A stretch of DNA of 64,000 nucleotides from Circinella minor (GCA_016758965.1 JAEPRB010000116.1:61938-125937); one strand, 5' to 3'. Shown: positions 48,501 through 62,678, counted from the first letter of the stretch. The notes: a model not told the origin generated them from the sequence alone. A program made the numbers and translations.

Positions 48501-51500
48501 GACTAAGCGGATTATGGATTTCATGGTGTTTGTTATTCACAACTTGCGTCTTGAATCATTTTTGTTAAAGGATTTAGCCAAAGTACGTATCGCAATACAT
48601 GGACCGCCAACAAAAGATGAACAACAAAAACAAAAGGAACAGGAGCAACAAGAGCAAAAAGCAGCAGCAGCAGCAGCAGCATCTACGGAGCAAGCGAATT
48701 TGGTTTCATCAGCACAATCTATTGCGTCTATGACGGATAAAAGTAGTGATTCGACTGTAATTGTTGAAGAAACTGAAAAAGCGACAACACTACCTAACAG
48801 CAACCCTGTTGTTATGAATCAAGAAGAATTTTTGCATGCTGTCCAAAATGCGATTCATCGATACCAAACTGTGACACTTTCAGCTTCACCTATGGTTGGA
48901 TTACCAGCACCTCATTTACTCATGCGACTCAGTGAAACCCAAAAAAAGATGATTGCATTGATTGCAGCTCGAGCACCCGATGCACTCAAGAGTAACAAGA
49001 GTTATAATATACCACCACCACCAGACCGATTAGCCAACATGGTTTCTTATTTCCGAAGCTTTGATCAAGTCATGATGGGAGATGCAGAATATGAAAGGTT
49101 ATTAGAAGAACACCATCATCGATGGCGTGCATTGGAGGCATATATTGGCGATAATTCTGATACTCTTTCACCTTCATATCATCAACAACTCGTTGTACTT
49201 TATATGTCTGTCTGTTCCACTACCGCTGTACCTTGTCAAGGACCAGAATTGCGAATGTTTGAATATTACAGGCCTGAATCTGATTTAACATTGGGTCAAT
49301 ATATTGAAGATATTGCTGAAGATGCCAATACCCCTTGCCCATCCAACATGTGTGAATGTATTATGTTTGATCATTATCGATCCTATGTGCATGGTAATGC
49401 CAAAGTGAATGTTGATTTGGAATACATAAAAGGTCCCGCTCCCATCATGAGCACAAATAACATATTGATGTGGAGTTATTGCAAATATTGTGATGCCAAC
49501 AGTTTATTGGTTCCCATGTCCGAAAGTAGTTGGAAATATTCTTTGGGCAAGTTTTTGGAATTATTATTTCATCAAACCACGGAGGCAGTCTGTGGACAAG
49601 AAGAATCCTGGTGCCCTCATAGTCTTTTCAGTGATCATATTCATTACTTTTGGATTAAGGGTATGGGTGTCCGATTCCAGCATGAAACAATCGCGCCACT
49701 TGAAGTTCATGTGCCGCCCATGCATTTGTACTTTAATCCGAAAACGCAAGCCGCACTCAAGGATTCGGCGTTAGAATCAATGCGATCTAAAATTACAAGG
49801 TTTTATGAATCTGTTATTGAGCGCGACAAGAATTTCTTGATGGATATGGTTCAACCGGAAGATGTGGATGGTTGCAAAGAAAACTTATCTGAAATGTCAC
49901 GACGTGCTACGGGTGAAAAGAAGAAACTATTACAATATTTACAATCTATTTATGCCAGGACGGCCCCAACAGATGCTCTCAGTTTGAATGAAGTACGAAT
50001 TAATCTCCATATGCGGGCCATGCAATGGGATTTGGAATATGCAGAATTTGTACGACACTATGTACGACCTGAACGTGAATTGCGACGTCATTTTAAGAAG
50101 ATGTTTCCTATTGAAGGTGGTGCAACAAGTAGTACCGTGGCTAATCTTGATGTACGCACAAAAAGAACAGCCGAGGCTCCCGATTTACCAATTTTGGATG
50201 TTGGTTTGGATGGTCCAAGTAATTATTACTGTACTGCACCTAGTAGTATTACGGCAACTACAACAACTATGACGGCATCGGATATTGATATTAGTATGGG
50301 TACTACATCACTCAAGTTTCAGCCTGCATTAGGGGAGTCACCTACATCAGCTTCCCCTTGGTTGGAAGAAGAAGCTCGATTGGATAACTTGTTGGAAGAA
50401 ATGATGAAGGGAAAGCTTTCAAGAAAACAATCAGGAGAAACTTCCTATTCTTCGACATCTCTTTCACAGCAAAATGATGTACAAAATGGTTTGATAAAAA
50501 CGGACACAGGGGATAGTCTTGATCCAAGTGTGGCGAGAAGACTTTCACTTGAATTAATGAAGGATACACCAAGACAACTGACAAGTTGGAGTGATGAAAA
50601 GAAGGAAGAAGAAAAGAAGGAAGAGCAACAACAGCAGCAATCTCAAAAACTTCATCAAAAGCAACAGCATCGAAAGCGTAATAGTAATAATTACCATAAT
50701 CAGAGCAACCACGATAACAATAGAAACGGTAGATCGCATCATCATCATCATTATAGTGTTCATGAACCGCAACAAAAATATTTTGATGAACATGATATAC
50801 GAACACAAAAGCGTCCCAATGAAAACAATGAACAAAAACAAATATTGTTCCCATCTGGATTGACTAGTCATGCTGCAATGCTTCCATTATTATCAGCTAC
50901 TACTTACAAACGATTTACGGATATACTTCCGGAAGATTCTGGAGTTATCAAATCGCGTAGTTCACCACCACTTACAACAAAAACCAAACGTAAAAATTAT
51001 CCAATGGATGGTAGTCGTAGTAGAGGGGGAGTGTCACAACAAGAGCAGAAATCAAGTGGTAGCAAAGATAAACTACAACAACATCACCAAGATAATAATG
51101 ATGGACCATCCACTGAAAAGCGAGAACTTGCACTTAGTGGATATCGCTATGGTTACAAAGGATCTACAGAACGCGGTTCAATGTCAACACATCGATTACA
51201 TCCTCTGCGTTATTACTCTCGTAGCAACAACAATGGTCATCGTGTCACTGAAAATAGTATAGTAGGATCATCTACGCTCCACCCACATGATCATGGCAAT
51301 AACAAGCATCAACAAAGTAGTAGTAGTCGACTTGTCAACTCAGCAACTCGTATAGATGTGAAGTTTAACACAAATCGTCATTTAACATCTACTGGTAGAC
51401 GCGACTCTCCATCTTCTCGTAGCGTTCGTCAACGTTTACCAAGTAAATCGACAATGGAAGTTTATACCACAATTCGAGAATTGGTACGTGAAGAGTCGGA

Positions 51501-53722
51501 TGACGAGTTTCAAGCAAGTGAAAGTGATACCGACGAAGATGATGAAGATAGCGAAAGCGATAATGATGATAATAATGGTGAATCAACCAAAGATAGCGAC
51601 AAAAACCAAGATAATGATGGTCATTATAACAATTCATTGACTTTTTCATTGACACACACAGATGAATATGATGAATCATGGGGACGTGAAATGATTATTA
51701 CTACTAATCAGCAACACTTTGGAGGTCAAGAAGTATTACATGATTCGCCAGTAGATAGTACCGTTCCACATCTTACATTTGATGAAGATGATAAAACAAC
51801 TGGAGATGCGACAGCAGCTGGTACCGATAATACCAAACCCCCGATGCATCACCATACAATATCTGATTTTAGAGCAAATAATCAGCATGGTCGACCTATA
51901 CCCGCGAAGCAAAATGCTAGTTTAAATAATCTTGGTATGTTTTGTATTATTATTATTGTTATGAGTACACTATATTAGATAATATTAATATGAACATGAT
52001 TCTATGATTAGATTCATCAACATTAGAGCTTTCAACTAGTGGCCCTGAAAGAAATAATTCATTTTTGAAAACAATTACCAATATGCTCGCTGAAAAAGGG
52101 CTCGGTAATTTATTACCGTTAGAATATCCTCTGTAAGTTATATATCCATTATGTTTTGAAAATCAAAAGTAATATATATTTATATTGACAGTTGGGTTTT
52201 ATTTTAGTTCACCATTGGAACATATATTTCCCAATTCACTTATTATTGTCGGTGAAGACGAACCTAGTACCATTGTTGCATATACCCTTAATTGTCAGGA
52301 TTATACCAATATGTTAAATAATATCCGAAAAGGAAACCATACGGATATCCCAGTCGTTACCGATGAACAAAGCATGCAAAACGAGCAATACAATGAAAAA
52401 GAATATAATGAAAAGGAATCATCCACTCCAGGACCTGAACCAGCTACAGGCATATTTATTGAACGAACACTACGTAGCAAGTCTGGTATTCATATGAAAT
52501 ACTGTAAGTTTAATTATTTCATTTAAATGAATGGAACTTTTGGGTAACAATAGAGATTGAATCGGGTTACGTATCTAAACTATATCTTTTTTTTTTCTTA
52601 AAAAAAAATAGATTTTACGGATGGAACAACAAAATTCTTTTGTAAGATATTTTTTGTTGAACAGTTCGATGCATTGAGACGTAACTGTGGCTGTGAAGAA
52701 AGTTATATTGCATCTTTAGCAAGTTGCTGTAAATGGGATTCATCTGGTGGAAAATCAGGATCCGTCTTTTTGAAAACAAAAGGTAAAGCAAATTTATTAC
52801 TCTTTGTTTTTATAAAATACTAATCATTTTACATTACTTTATTTTAGATGATAGGTTATTAATCAAACAAATTTCGAGATATGAAATGGATGCCTTTTTA
52901 CGTTTTGCACCTTCTTATTTTCAATACATGTCAGAAGCATTTTTCCATGAGGTATATATATATATATATATATTATATTATATTAATAATAGAAATAGTA
53001 CTGAACGATGTTTACTGACGAATTTATTTTTTCTTTCTTTCTGTTATTCATAGCTTCCCACTGTTCTTAGTAAAATATTTGGATTATATCGAATTGGTTT
53101 CAAAAATTCAAGCACTGGAAAATCAATGCGTATGGATATTCTTGTCATGGAAAATTTATTTTATGAGCGCTGTGTCAAAAAGGTAATTAATTAATTAATT
53201 TTTTAATGTTGATCTGATTATTTAAAAAATGGTACATTATTTTGTAGATATTTGATTTGAAGGGATCCATGCGTAATCGTCATGTTCAAGCTACTGGACG
53301 TGAGAATGAGGTGTTACTAGATGAAAACATGGTTGAACGTAAGTTATTTTCAAAGGAAGGTTATTGCTTTTCATCCTACAGTTGTGTATAATAGATAGTT
53401 TTTTTTTTTAAAAAAAAAAACAAAAGTGATGATGGTATTAAATATATAATTTTATTAGTCATGTTCCAAGCACCCCTCTTTTTACGATCTCATTCTAAAG
53501 AAATGCTTCGAGGTTCATTACATAATGACACTCTATTTCTTTCTCGACTTGATGTCATGGATTATTCGCTTTTGGTAGGCGTGGATGAAGAAAATCGTGA
53601 ACTTATTGTGGGCATTGTCGGTAAGTTTTTCTTTCTCTTTTTTTTTTTTTTTTTCTTTCTGCTATTTTTGCTTTGTAGAACAAAACCTTCACTCCCCCTT
53701 CTCCTTCTCTGGGTATTGCTAA

Positions 53723-53759
<37 letters not shown>

Positions 53760-54032
53760 CCAATAATGATATTATGTATGAATTTAGATTTTATTCGGAC
53801 ATTTACATGGGATAAAAAGTTGGAAAGTTGGGTTAAAGAATCAGGGATTCTTGGTGGTGGGGGTAAAGAACCTACTATTATTTCACCTAAGCAATATCGT
53901 CTACGTTTCCGTGAAGCAATGGATCGTTATTTCTTAATGGTACCTGACTTTTGGACTGCCAAACTTGTTGTTCGTCGACAATATCATCATGAAGAACGTT
54001 ACCCTTCAAAACCTCCTGGTTCTGAAAACTAA
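45549..54032 (+). CDS. FAB1: 1-phosphatidylinositol-3-phosphate 5-kinase (Fab1/PIKfyve)
   Basis: Eleven exons (45549-45767, 45917-46355, 46493-51934, 52012-52132, 52208-52503, 52612-52782, 52848-52951, 53054-53182, 53248-53338, 53459-53620, 53788-54032) give 2472 aa. It phosphorylates PI3P to PI(3,5)P2 on vacuole/endosome membranes. Domains: FYVE finger about 188-255 (WMPD, RRKHHCR, then [14 protein letters not shown]); CCT/GroEL-like domain about 680-920 ([40 protein letters not shown]); Cys-rich Fab1 repeat region about 1120-1300; PIPK domain in the last 400 residues ([84 protein letters not shown]). Long Gln-, Asn-, Ser- and Asp-rich linkers separate the domains. Exon 3 alone is 5442 nt. 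The exon 2 acceptor is chosen at 45917; an in-frame alternative just after TTCTTCAG (about 45857) would add a Lys-rich insert. Confidence 0.96.
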
Positions 54033-54359
54033 ATTATAACCATAGATACCCCTCTCTTTTCTTTCTTTCTTTGATACTCATTATTATTATTATTATTATT
54101 TACATAAAGTACTTTATTCTATTTTTTTTTTTACATTATTGAATCTATTTATATTAACGAGAGTGAGATGAAGAAGAATATACTCACTCTGTTGAGATGA
54201 TATTATGGCTACATAATAGTCAGAAGTGTATACTGTTTAAAAAAATCACTGAAATTGAGAAAAAAAAATCCTGTTCGTAATATCTCTTTTTATTGGTGTT
54301 AATTTTTAGAAAGAGGTTGATATATTATTAATTTTAGTTATATAGCCAAAACAGCAATT

Positions 54360-54401
<42 letters not shown>

Positions 54402-55389
54402 TCGTTCTGATGTCTTGTATACACCAACCCATTATATAACAATGATAAAAAGAAAACACTTATTCAAACTGGTATTATTTATATAATCAGTTTTAACAAC
54501 CCATATAAACAATGATGATTTATTGGGCCCTTGTTTCATTCATTCCACTCTTTTTTTTTTTTTTTCATTCAAATCAATCATATTAAAGTACTTCCAATAC
54601 AATGACAATACCAAAGTTCTTTATAATATTAAGTTGTCATAGCAACCAAGTGATCAGAGGGTTAATAAGAAAAATTTAAACATACGAAACTTTGTTTAAA
54701 TTCAAAAGGAGTTGACGCACTATCGAAAACAAACAAATTCATCTATCAAGTATATATATATATATATATATTTGAAACTTTTTTTTTTTTTTATCACCAT
54801 GAAATTGAAAATCAAAGGAGTAGGTGAAAGATAATGTCCATTCGTTTTATTAATTTTTAGATATATTTTTTTTTTTTCGTTTTGCAAAAAATTCGGATAG
54901 ACATTGGTGTTTTTCAAAAAATCTGTGATTGAAAAAAATCATGTGAAAGGTTTTGCCCACCCAAAAAAAAAAAAAAAAAACTTGACAGCTTTGATATATA
55001 AAATTATCCCCTCCCCCCCAGAATGGTCGAGGTAATAAAAAAAAAATAAAACGATGTAAACTTGTTTGTAAAAACTCGGAATTGAAAAAATCAAAAGTAG
55101 TAGAATATCAAGGGGAGGGGGGGGATCTTTTAATTTGAATATCAATGATAATATAAGAGTTGAAGGATTTCTCTAATATTCTTACCCAAGTTTATCGATG
55201 TATCGTTTATGAGCAAGCACCAATCAGGAGATGTGTCAACGTGACGCACACTGAGCCAAAACAACAAACTGATCGGAGCCTCCTCAAAAATCGAAAAAAA
55301 AAAAAAGTTCCATCAAAAAAGAGAGAGAGATAGAAAAAGCTCTATCTCCACACCTCCCTTGTACTTTAATTTTTTTTTTTTTTTCAATA
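54033..55389. other. Intergenic region FAB1-ILV6
   Basis: A (TTA)n run (about 54080-54100), an A tract of about 37 at 54361-54397, (TA)n at about 54752-54770, then promoter sequence with T tracts and short GC-richer patches before the ILV6 start; a T run of about 14 sits just before the ATG. No gene. Confidence 0.5.
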
Positions 55390-56735
55390 ATGTTACGCAC
55401 AGCATTGTTGGGAGCTACACGCCTTGTAAGTTTAATCAACACAATAGGAACAAAAAAGAAAAAGGGAATTCGGGTTTTGCAATTGAAAGAAGAAGAAGAA
55501 GAAGAAGAAAAAAAAATAGTTGACATACTTTTTTTTAATTATTTTTTTTTTTTTTTTTAGCCATCGGCGGCTTCAACCACCACCAGTATGGCCTGGCGCC
55601 AATCGGCCCGTCGATTCATGTCTTCAGAACCCAATTCGGCTACATCGGCATTATCTTTTAAGAAACATTTGCGTCAACGACGATTTGGTCCCGTACCTGT
55701 AGTCCCGGGTCCTTCTGTCGAAGAAGCTGTATCTAACATTTTATATAATACACCTCCTCCAAGTCGAGCACCAGAAACACGTCATATTTTGAATTGTTTG
55801 GTACAAAATGAACCTGGTGTTTTGAGTCGTGTTTCCGGTATTCTTGCTGCTCGTGGATTCAATATTGAATCTTTGGTGGTTGCGAATACAGAAGTACGTG
55901 ATTTGTCTCGTATGACGATTGTTTTTAATGGTCGTAATGTTCAAATTGAACAAGCAAGACGTCAATTGGAAGATTTGGTTCCTGTTTGGGCCGTATTGGA
56001 TTATACAAAGACCAAGTTGATTGAACGTGAATTACTTTTGATTAAAGTATCCATTTTGGGTCCTGAACATTTACACGAACAATTACCTACTGCCAAATTT
56101 GATGATGAAGTTGAATTTGAGGATGAAAATTTGAATCGTTATAGTGAGGTAAAATAAAGAGAAATAATAAATTGGGGGAAAAGTTGTGGGGGTGAAATAG
56201 ATATTGGATGGATGGATAAAATGTAAATGAAAGGAACTGACTCTTTTCCTTTTCCCTCCCCCCCCTTTTTTTTTTTTTTGCATTGCATTTCTGTCAATTT
56301 TTGGGATGTTCATTATATAGTCACCTGATGTGTCACCGTCTGAAGCATTACGTGAAACTTTCTCACACTTGCGTGCTTTAACTGAATTGACACGATTGTT
56401 CGATGGTAAGGTTGTGGATGTTTCATCTGATTCAGTTGTTATTGAAATGTCAGCCAAGCCAAGTCGTATTACATCTTTTATGAAATTGTGTAAACCATTC
56501 GGTATTTTGGAAGCTTCAAGAACTGGTAAATTTTTTTTGATTTGTTATTTGGTGTGTGTGTGTATATTTAATGAATGATAAAACTGAATGAAATTTTCTA
56601 TAATTCATTTTTTTTTTTTTTTTAGGTGTGATGGCTATGCCACGTTCTCCTGTTCATGATGTTTATGAAGCACAAACTGAACATTCTTATGAAGAATCAG
56701 AGGCTGTTGATGCTACCATGTTACCTCCTGGATAA
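55390..56735 (+). CDS. ILV6: Acetolactate synthase regulatory (small) subunit
   Basis: Four exons (55390-55425, 55561-56148, 56321-56525, 56626-56735) give 312 aa, the usual size of fungal Ilv6. It binds the Ilv2 catalytic subunit in mitochondria, activating it and making it sensitive to valine, the first shared step of branched-chain amino-acid synthesis. The N-terminus (MLRTALLGATRLPSAASTTT...) is a clear presequence. The first ACT domain is RHILNCLVQNEPGVLSRVSG then ILAARGFNIESLVVANTEV. A second ALS small-subunit C-terminal domain follows (LIERELLLIKVSILGPE; LTRLFDGKVVDVSSDSVVIE; FMKLCKPFGILEASRTG; MAMPRSP). Exon 1 codes only 12 residues of the presequence. Confidence 0.96.
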
Positions 56736-57356
56736 ATTATATAGTAATAATTAAATATTATTATTATATTAATGTATTATAAAACCAGAAAAAAAAAGAA
56801 ATCCCATTCCTTCTTTCTTATATATACAAAAAAAAAACATGACATTTTCCACTTTTTAGTTATCACTTTTGTTTCCCTTTTTTTTTTTAAATAAAAGAAT
56901 AAAAAAGCTTATTTTATATTAATTATTACCCCATCCTCCCCACACACACACACACCTTTAAGCTTATTTAAATTATAACAATTAAAAAAAGAGGACTTTT
57001 TTTTTTTAAAAAAAAAAATTCGTGCTTTCTTTTTACATGTTTTATTCAATGAAAGAAAAAAAAATTCTGTACAAGCAAAAGTGTGGTAAAAGTAAAAGGG
57101 GGGGAGTAGGGAAGAGAGAAGACGACATTATGCGATATATTTAGTTTGTGGAAAATTCTCTTTTTTTTTTCTTTTAATGATAAAAAAAGATTTTTGAGAT
57201 TGCGGGAAGGAGAAAGTTATAAACCGAATGTGTTGGGGATGACATGCAAATATGGGAAGGTTTTTTTTTTATTATTTTTTTTTTGTGGTGGTGGTGAGTG
57301 GTGGTGTATATAATAATAATATTATTATTCCCAATTATATAAAATTGAAAATGAAA
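56736..57356. other. Intergenic region ILV6-H2B (convergent)
   Basis: 3' flanks of ILV6 and H2B. Contains (CA)n at 56941-56954, a T11A11 junction (56997-57018) and T-rich sequence. No histone-type 3' stem-loop was seen next to H2B. Confidence 0.5.
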
Positions 57357-57731
57357 TTATTTGGAGCTAGTGTACTTGGTGACAGCCTTAGTACCTTCAG
57401 AGACAGCGTGCTTGGCCAATTCACCAGGAAGAATGAGACGAACAGCAGTTTGAATTTCACGGGAAGAGATGGTAGAACGCTTGTTGTAGGCAGCCAACTT
57501 GGAAGCTTCAGAAGCAATACGTTCGAAAATGTCATTGACGAACGAGTTGAGAATGGACATGGCCTTGTTAGAGATACCAGTATCGGGGTGAACTTGCTTC
57601 AAGACACGGTAGATATAGGAAGAGTAAGTTTCCTTACGGGTTACCTTACGCTTCTTATCACCCTTGACCTTCTTTTCAGTGGTCTTAGCGGGAGCCTTAC
57701 CGGCAGCGGGCTTGTCAGTCTTGGGAGCCAT
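57357..57731 (-). CDS. Histone H2B
   Basis: Intronless, 124 aa. A Lys/Ala/Pro-rich tail ([20 protein letters not shown]) leads into the conserved fold: [40 protein letters not shown], and the C-terminal helix ending AVTKYTSSK, which carries the ubiquitinated Lys of the AVTKYTS motif. Pairs with H2A in the nucleosome; divergent from the H2A gene, 644 bp apart, so a shared promoter is likely. TATA box at 57826-57834. Confidence 0.99.
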   Translation of the reverse strand: MAPKTDKPAAGKAPAKTTEKKVKGDKKRKVTRKETYSSYIYRVLKQVHPDTGISNKAMSILNSFVNDIFERIASEASKLAAYNKRSTISSREIQTAVRLILPGELAKHAVSEGTKAVTKYTSSK

Positions 57732-57825
57732 TATTATTATTATTTAAAAGATGTGTGTGGGTTTTTGAAAAAAAAAAGTTAAAAAAAATGGGGGGGTATT
57801 ACAAGTGAGTCCTTAGACTGGCTCC

Positions 57826-57834
57826 CTTTTTATA
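57826..57834 (-). promoter_or_regulatory. TATA box of H2B
   Basis: TATAAAAAG on the minus strand, about 95 bp upstream of the H2B start codon. Confidence 0.7.
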
Positions 57835-57921
57835 TTCGTCGTTGGTTTTTTTTTTTCCCTTTCAAAAAAAAAAAAAAAACAATTGAACCCCCGCTCATTT
57901 TGACGGCTTTCAGCCCAATTT

Positions 57922-57959
<38 letters not shown>

Positions 57960-58087
57960 GCGCCCCCCTTTTGTTTAACCACGCGTGATGAGCGCTCCTT
58001 GAATTTTTTTTTTTCTTTTTTATTTTTTTTTTACATGAAATAATTATCTTTTGTAGAATAAAAACAGTAGTTAATAAAACGTGAAAA

Positions 58088-58106
58088 CACGAAATAAACA
58101 CGAAAT
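58088..58106. promoter_or_regulatory. Shared histone upstream motif, H2A/H2B copy
   Basis: CACGAAATAAACACGA followed by AAT, matching the H3/H4 spacer at 61090-61106 except for one extra A there. Two CACGAAA half-sites are spaced 11 bp apart. A candidate histone-specific activator site; function inferred from sharing only. Confidence 0.4.
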
Positions 58107-58155
58107 TAGGTCGAATGATCACGTAGAAAAATGATTTATTAAATAAAAAAAATTT

Positions 58156-58188
<33 letters not shown>

Positions 58189-58281
58189 TGACCCATCTTA
58201 TAATTTCCCCATCCATCCAAAATAATTGAGACGCGAAAAGTGGGGATTTCCAAATGCGGAATTTAAAATGAGTGTGTGGAA

Positions 58282-58289
58282 TATAAAAG
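58282..58289 (+). promoter_or_regulatory. TATA box of H2A
   Basis: TATAAAAG, 94 bp upstream of the H2A start codon and followed by GGAGGCC. Confidence 0.75.
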
Positions 58290-58375
58290 GAGGCCATTTT
58301 ATCGACTTAAACCCCCTCTTCTTCACTTGAACTTTTTTTTTTTTTTTTTTCTACAACTTAAAAAATTTATTAAAC

Positions 58376-58771
58376 ATGTCTGGAGGAAAATCTGGAGGTA
58401 AATCCGCTGCTGGTACCAAGTCTCAAACCCGTTCTGCTAAGGCCGGTCTTCAATTCCCTGTTGGTCGTATCCATCGTCTTTTGCGTCGTGGTAACTATGC
58501 TCAACGTGTCGGTGCTGGTGCTCCCGTCTACTTGGCTGCTGTCCTCGAATACTTGACTGCTGAAATTCTCGAATTGGCTGGTAACGCTGCTCGTGATAAC
58601 AAGAAGTCTCGTATCATTCCCCGTCATTTGCAATTGGCTATCCGTAACGATGAAGAATTGAACAAGTTGCTTGGTCACGTTACTATTGCTCAAGGTGGTG
58701 TTTTGCCCAACATTCACGCTTCCTTGTTGCCCACTAAGTCTAAGAAGGCTGGTGCTTCCCAAGAACTTTAA
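58376..58771 (+). CDS. Histone H2A with SQEL C-terminus
   Basis: Intronless, 131 aa. Conserved H2A features: [80 protein letters not shown] and [10 protein letters not shown]. It ends KKAGASQEL, a phosphorylatable SQE motif like that of canonical fungal H2A and animal H2A.X, so this copy can signal DNA breaks. The acidic-patch residues (EYLTAE, DEELN) are present. Confidence 0.99.
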   Translation: MSGGKSGGKSAAGTKSQTRSAKAGLQFPVGRIHRLLRRGNYAQRVGAGAPVYLAAVLEYLTAEILELAGNAARDNKKSRIIPRHLQLAIRNDEELNKLLGHVTIAQGGVLPNIHASLLPTKSKKAGASQEL

Positions 58772-60484
58772 ATTTTTTTTTTCTGATTTCTTTTTTCTCT
58801 TTTGTTTTTATCTTTTACAACAACATCCATATAATTTGTCAACATCTTTTTTTTTTTTTTTTCCTTTTACCATATGTACAAAATCAATCCTCAACAACAA
58901 CAACAACTACTCCGTTTTTTTTTTAATTCAAAAAAAAAATTTCAATTCAAACATCAAACCTTTTTCTTTCTCATTTTTTTTTCTTTTTAACTAAATGGAC
59001 TTTCCAAGTCCTTAAAAACCTTTTTGATTTTGTTTGCTTGCTTTGTATATATACCAAACATCCTAATAAAAACAATCCACAACAACCCACACAACCTGAA
59101 TCATTTTCTTCATTTGGAAAAAAATATATAAGAAATTGACGTTATCTTTTATAAGCTTTTTAATGTCTTAAGTGATTATTGATTGCATAAAATATAAAGT
59201 GTGTAAATCATATCATTCTTATCTTGTGTTCTTTCATGTATATTCTGGGCTACCAATGAAAATGATTCACTTGGTTTTATTGTTATCTTTTTTACTATTT
59301 GTTTATTACTTAAGATTATTCTAAACAATGAACTTTTGTGTAAATAAATAAAACAATAAATGTCGATCAAAAAAGAATTTTGAATTTGTGTTTTTATGTA
59401 ACACAAAAAGTGGAAAGAACCTCCGTTTCACTTTTTTTCGGGTTGATCAAAAAAAAAAGTGAATTGAAGTGAAAAAAAAAAAAAATTCTGCTTTGTTACT
59501 TGGTCTTATTTTTTTTTACGCCGCGCTAAAAAAAAAAAAAAAAAAAGTAACGCGTACAAGAACAACGCGCTTTTTATTTTTTTTATTATCAAATAATGGG
59601 ATCATTACGACCTCGCCGCTTAAATTTAAAAAGTTTTTTTTTTTTTTTTTTTCTATCACATCATCTAAACACCCCCTCCCCCTCCTCCCAATTTGAATTT
59701 CACGCAATAGACACATGGATGTTCATTCAGATAACAGATTTGTTCGAAAAAGAAAGATTGAGCATGAACCCATTGTTGCTATAAAAAACATTGAACCGTT
59801 TAAAAATAATAAAGTGTTATCCTTGAAACCAAAAAAATGTATAACTCATCTCCTGCTCGTAACCATGGTCATGTCAACGGTGCATAATTCTAAACACTTT
59901 TTTTTTGGCTGCTTGCCCTACATATTATATTTCATTATTCTATATAAATATCGAAATGGTTCATGCGTCTAATGAGTTGAATAACGCGTGCACTGATAAA
60001 AATGTTCATATGATTTACTCCTTGTTACTAAAAAAAAAAGGACGTCCTAAAATGCACACCTATTTCAAGACACACATAAATTATAATTAAAAATGGTATA
60101 CATAGAATGTTTCAAAAGCAACGATGGCCATGGTTTTTTATTTACAAATTCTGGCAATAGAATGTTTTATGAATAAAAAAAAAAAAAAAAAGGGAGGGGA
60201 GGACAATCCATCGATAAATATATATGCGACATGAATAAAAAAAAAAAACAATGGATGACACTATTTGGAGAAGAAGAAAAAAAAAAAAAAGGTGTGTGTA
60301 TATATGATGTTGAATTGTTAATTTTTCTTTGTTTTTGGTGTTCAAGTCGTGATAGGTGATTTTGTTATGTTGACGATAAGGAGAGGGTGATAGTAGTAGT
60401 AATATATGTTGTTGTTGTAGTAGTAGTAGCAAGTAGTTGTAAAATTATGATTATTTTTTTTTTAATTAAAAAATAATGCCAAAT
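58772..60484. other. Spacer between H2A and H3
   Basis: About 1.7 kb between the 3' ends of H2A and H3. An open region at about 59596-60090 gives overlapping short ORFs (one, from 59715, begins MDVHSDNRFVRKRKIEHEPI; another ends KKKGRPKMHTYFKTHINYN). These might be remnants of a gene, but frame and splicing do not join, so none is called. T tracts and A tracts elsewhere. Confidence 0.4.
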
Positions 60485-60898
<414 letters not shown>

Positions 60899-60977
60899 TT
60901 ATATATATATGAATTAAAAGAAAGAAAGAAAAAAAAAAAAAGGAGAAATTCCGAAACGAGAATTGGATTACACATGG

Positions 60978-60986
60978 CTTTATATA
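60978..60986 (-). promoter_or_regulatory. TATA box of H3
   Basis: TATATAAAG on the minus strand, about 83 bp upstream of the H3 start codon. Confidence 0.7.
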
Positions 60987-61089
60987 CTATTTTCTAGATT
61001 TCCCCCTCAAACCATCTTTGTGCAACAGTAACTCCGCAATTTTTTTTTTACTTACGAGTTTTTTTTTTTTTTTAACAATCGCGTTAAGG

Positions 61090-61106
61090 CACGAAATAAA
61101 ACACGA
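61090..61106. promoter_or_regulatory. Shared histone upstream motif, H3/H4 copy
   Basis: CACGAAATAAAACACGA, matching 58088-58106 in the H2A/H2B spacer with one inserted A. Lies about 110 bp beyond the H3 TATA box, midway in the divergent promoter. Confidence 0.4.
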
Positions 61107-61544
61107 CTTCGCGACACGTAAAAAAAAAAAAAAAAAAAATTCGTAAGTAAAAAAAATAAAATACACTCCATTTAAAACAAATGATTCAATATTTTTTTTA
61201 TAATTATTTTGGGAATGAATGATATTTATGAATAATAATAATAATAATTGAATGTTTGTATTTTTAATGAATTAGATTTAACAAAAAAAAAAAAAAGGGG
61301 CTTTTTAAATTTGTTTTCTTTTTAATAATGAAATAGAAACGTATTCATTATTTCATTGAAAATTTTTTTTGGTAAAAGTAAAAAAAAAAAAAAAAAAAAG
61401 ATTCGCGGGTTTTACGTGATTTACCTTTCCGCGTGTTTTGGGGAGTGGGGGTGTGGAAAAGGTCATCATTTGATTATGTTGAAAAAGAGTTGTATTTATT
61501 TTTTTCATTGTCCGAAAATCGAATAACCGAAAAGTAAAAAAAAA

Positions 61545-61553
61545 TATAAAAAG
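61545..61553 (+). promoter_or_regulatory. TATA box of H4
   Basis: TATAAAAAG, about 114 bp upstream of the H4 start codon. Confidence 0.65.
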
Positions 61554-61571
61554 CAAATCAAAAAGCATTAG

Positions 61572-61970
<399 letters not shown>

Positions 61971-62678
61971 ACAACCTTCACTCAATTCACATAATAATCA
62001 CGAACCAAAAAAAAAAAGGCAAAAAAAAAAATCCATACACACAACTATTCTCTTTCTCTCACACAGACACACATATCACCTCTTTTTTTTTAAAAAAAGA
62101 AAAAAAAACGTTATCTGTAATTTGCATCTCTTCCTCTATTCCAAACAAAATGCTATCGCATTTTTTTCTTCTGTATATAGCTCTTAGCTCTTTACTTTTT
62201 TTTTTTTTTGGCTAATAAAAAGCCTTTTTCCAATATATAACACATTGCAAAAAAAAAAAAAAAACATAATTTTTATTTGACGCTGCACTTTTTTGTTTTT
62301 TTTTGGGGGGGGGGAGTGGAATGATGGGACCTGTAATTATAACATGTATAGAACACCCCCCCCCAGATTTTATATGATTGAAAAATACACGCGTACATCT
62401 TTTTGTCATAATCAAGACAACTGTATCACATAAATAAATCATTAAATATAATTTTTATCACTCTCCCAAATGAATTATCTTATATTAAATGGAATATACT
62501 TTTTTTTTTTTTTTTCTAGAAACAAATTCATAGGGTGCGCAATTTTTCATTCATACGAGAAGGCTTTCACTTTTATATAAACAATGTAAAAAGAGTTTGC
62601 CACTTGAATAAATTTATTTTACCCGTTGAAAATGTATTCAAAGAGAACAAATAGACTACTTGAAACAATCAACTGTAA
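61971..62678. other. Spacer downstream of H4
   Basis: H4 3' flank with A and T tracts and two G/C homopolymers (about 62305-62315 and 62356-62364), then a TATATAAAC box at about 62573 that could serve the spliced small ORF that follows. No other gene. Confidence 0.45.

Larger units (their letters stand above)
57732..58375. promoter_or_regulatory. Bidirectional H2B-H2A promoter region
   Basis: 644 bp between divergent histone starts. Contains TATA boxes for each gene, a T10A30 tract (57919-57958), CGCG-containing patches (57958-57985), a motif shared with the H3/H4 spacer (58088-58106), and a T run of about 20 just upstream of the H2A ATG. Confidence 0.75.

Noticed and set aside
46962..51679. 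Antisense and alternate-frame ORFs inside FAB1 exon 3
   Set aside because: Shadows of the kinase reading frame and its poly-Gln/Asp tracts.
54361..54397. A tract of about 37 as a retroposon tail
   Set aside because: No retroposed body or target duplication beside it, and long A/T runs are common throughout the window.
57252..57782. 176-aa plus-strand ORF across H2B
   Set aside because: Antisense shadow of the H2B gene.
58370..58762. 130-aa minus-strand ORF across H2A
   Set aside because: Antisense shadow of the H2A gene.
59596..60090. Cluster of overlapping ORFs between H2A and H3, including a GRPK AT-hook-like end
   Set aside because: Frames and splice sites do not join into one protein; noted only as possible remnants.
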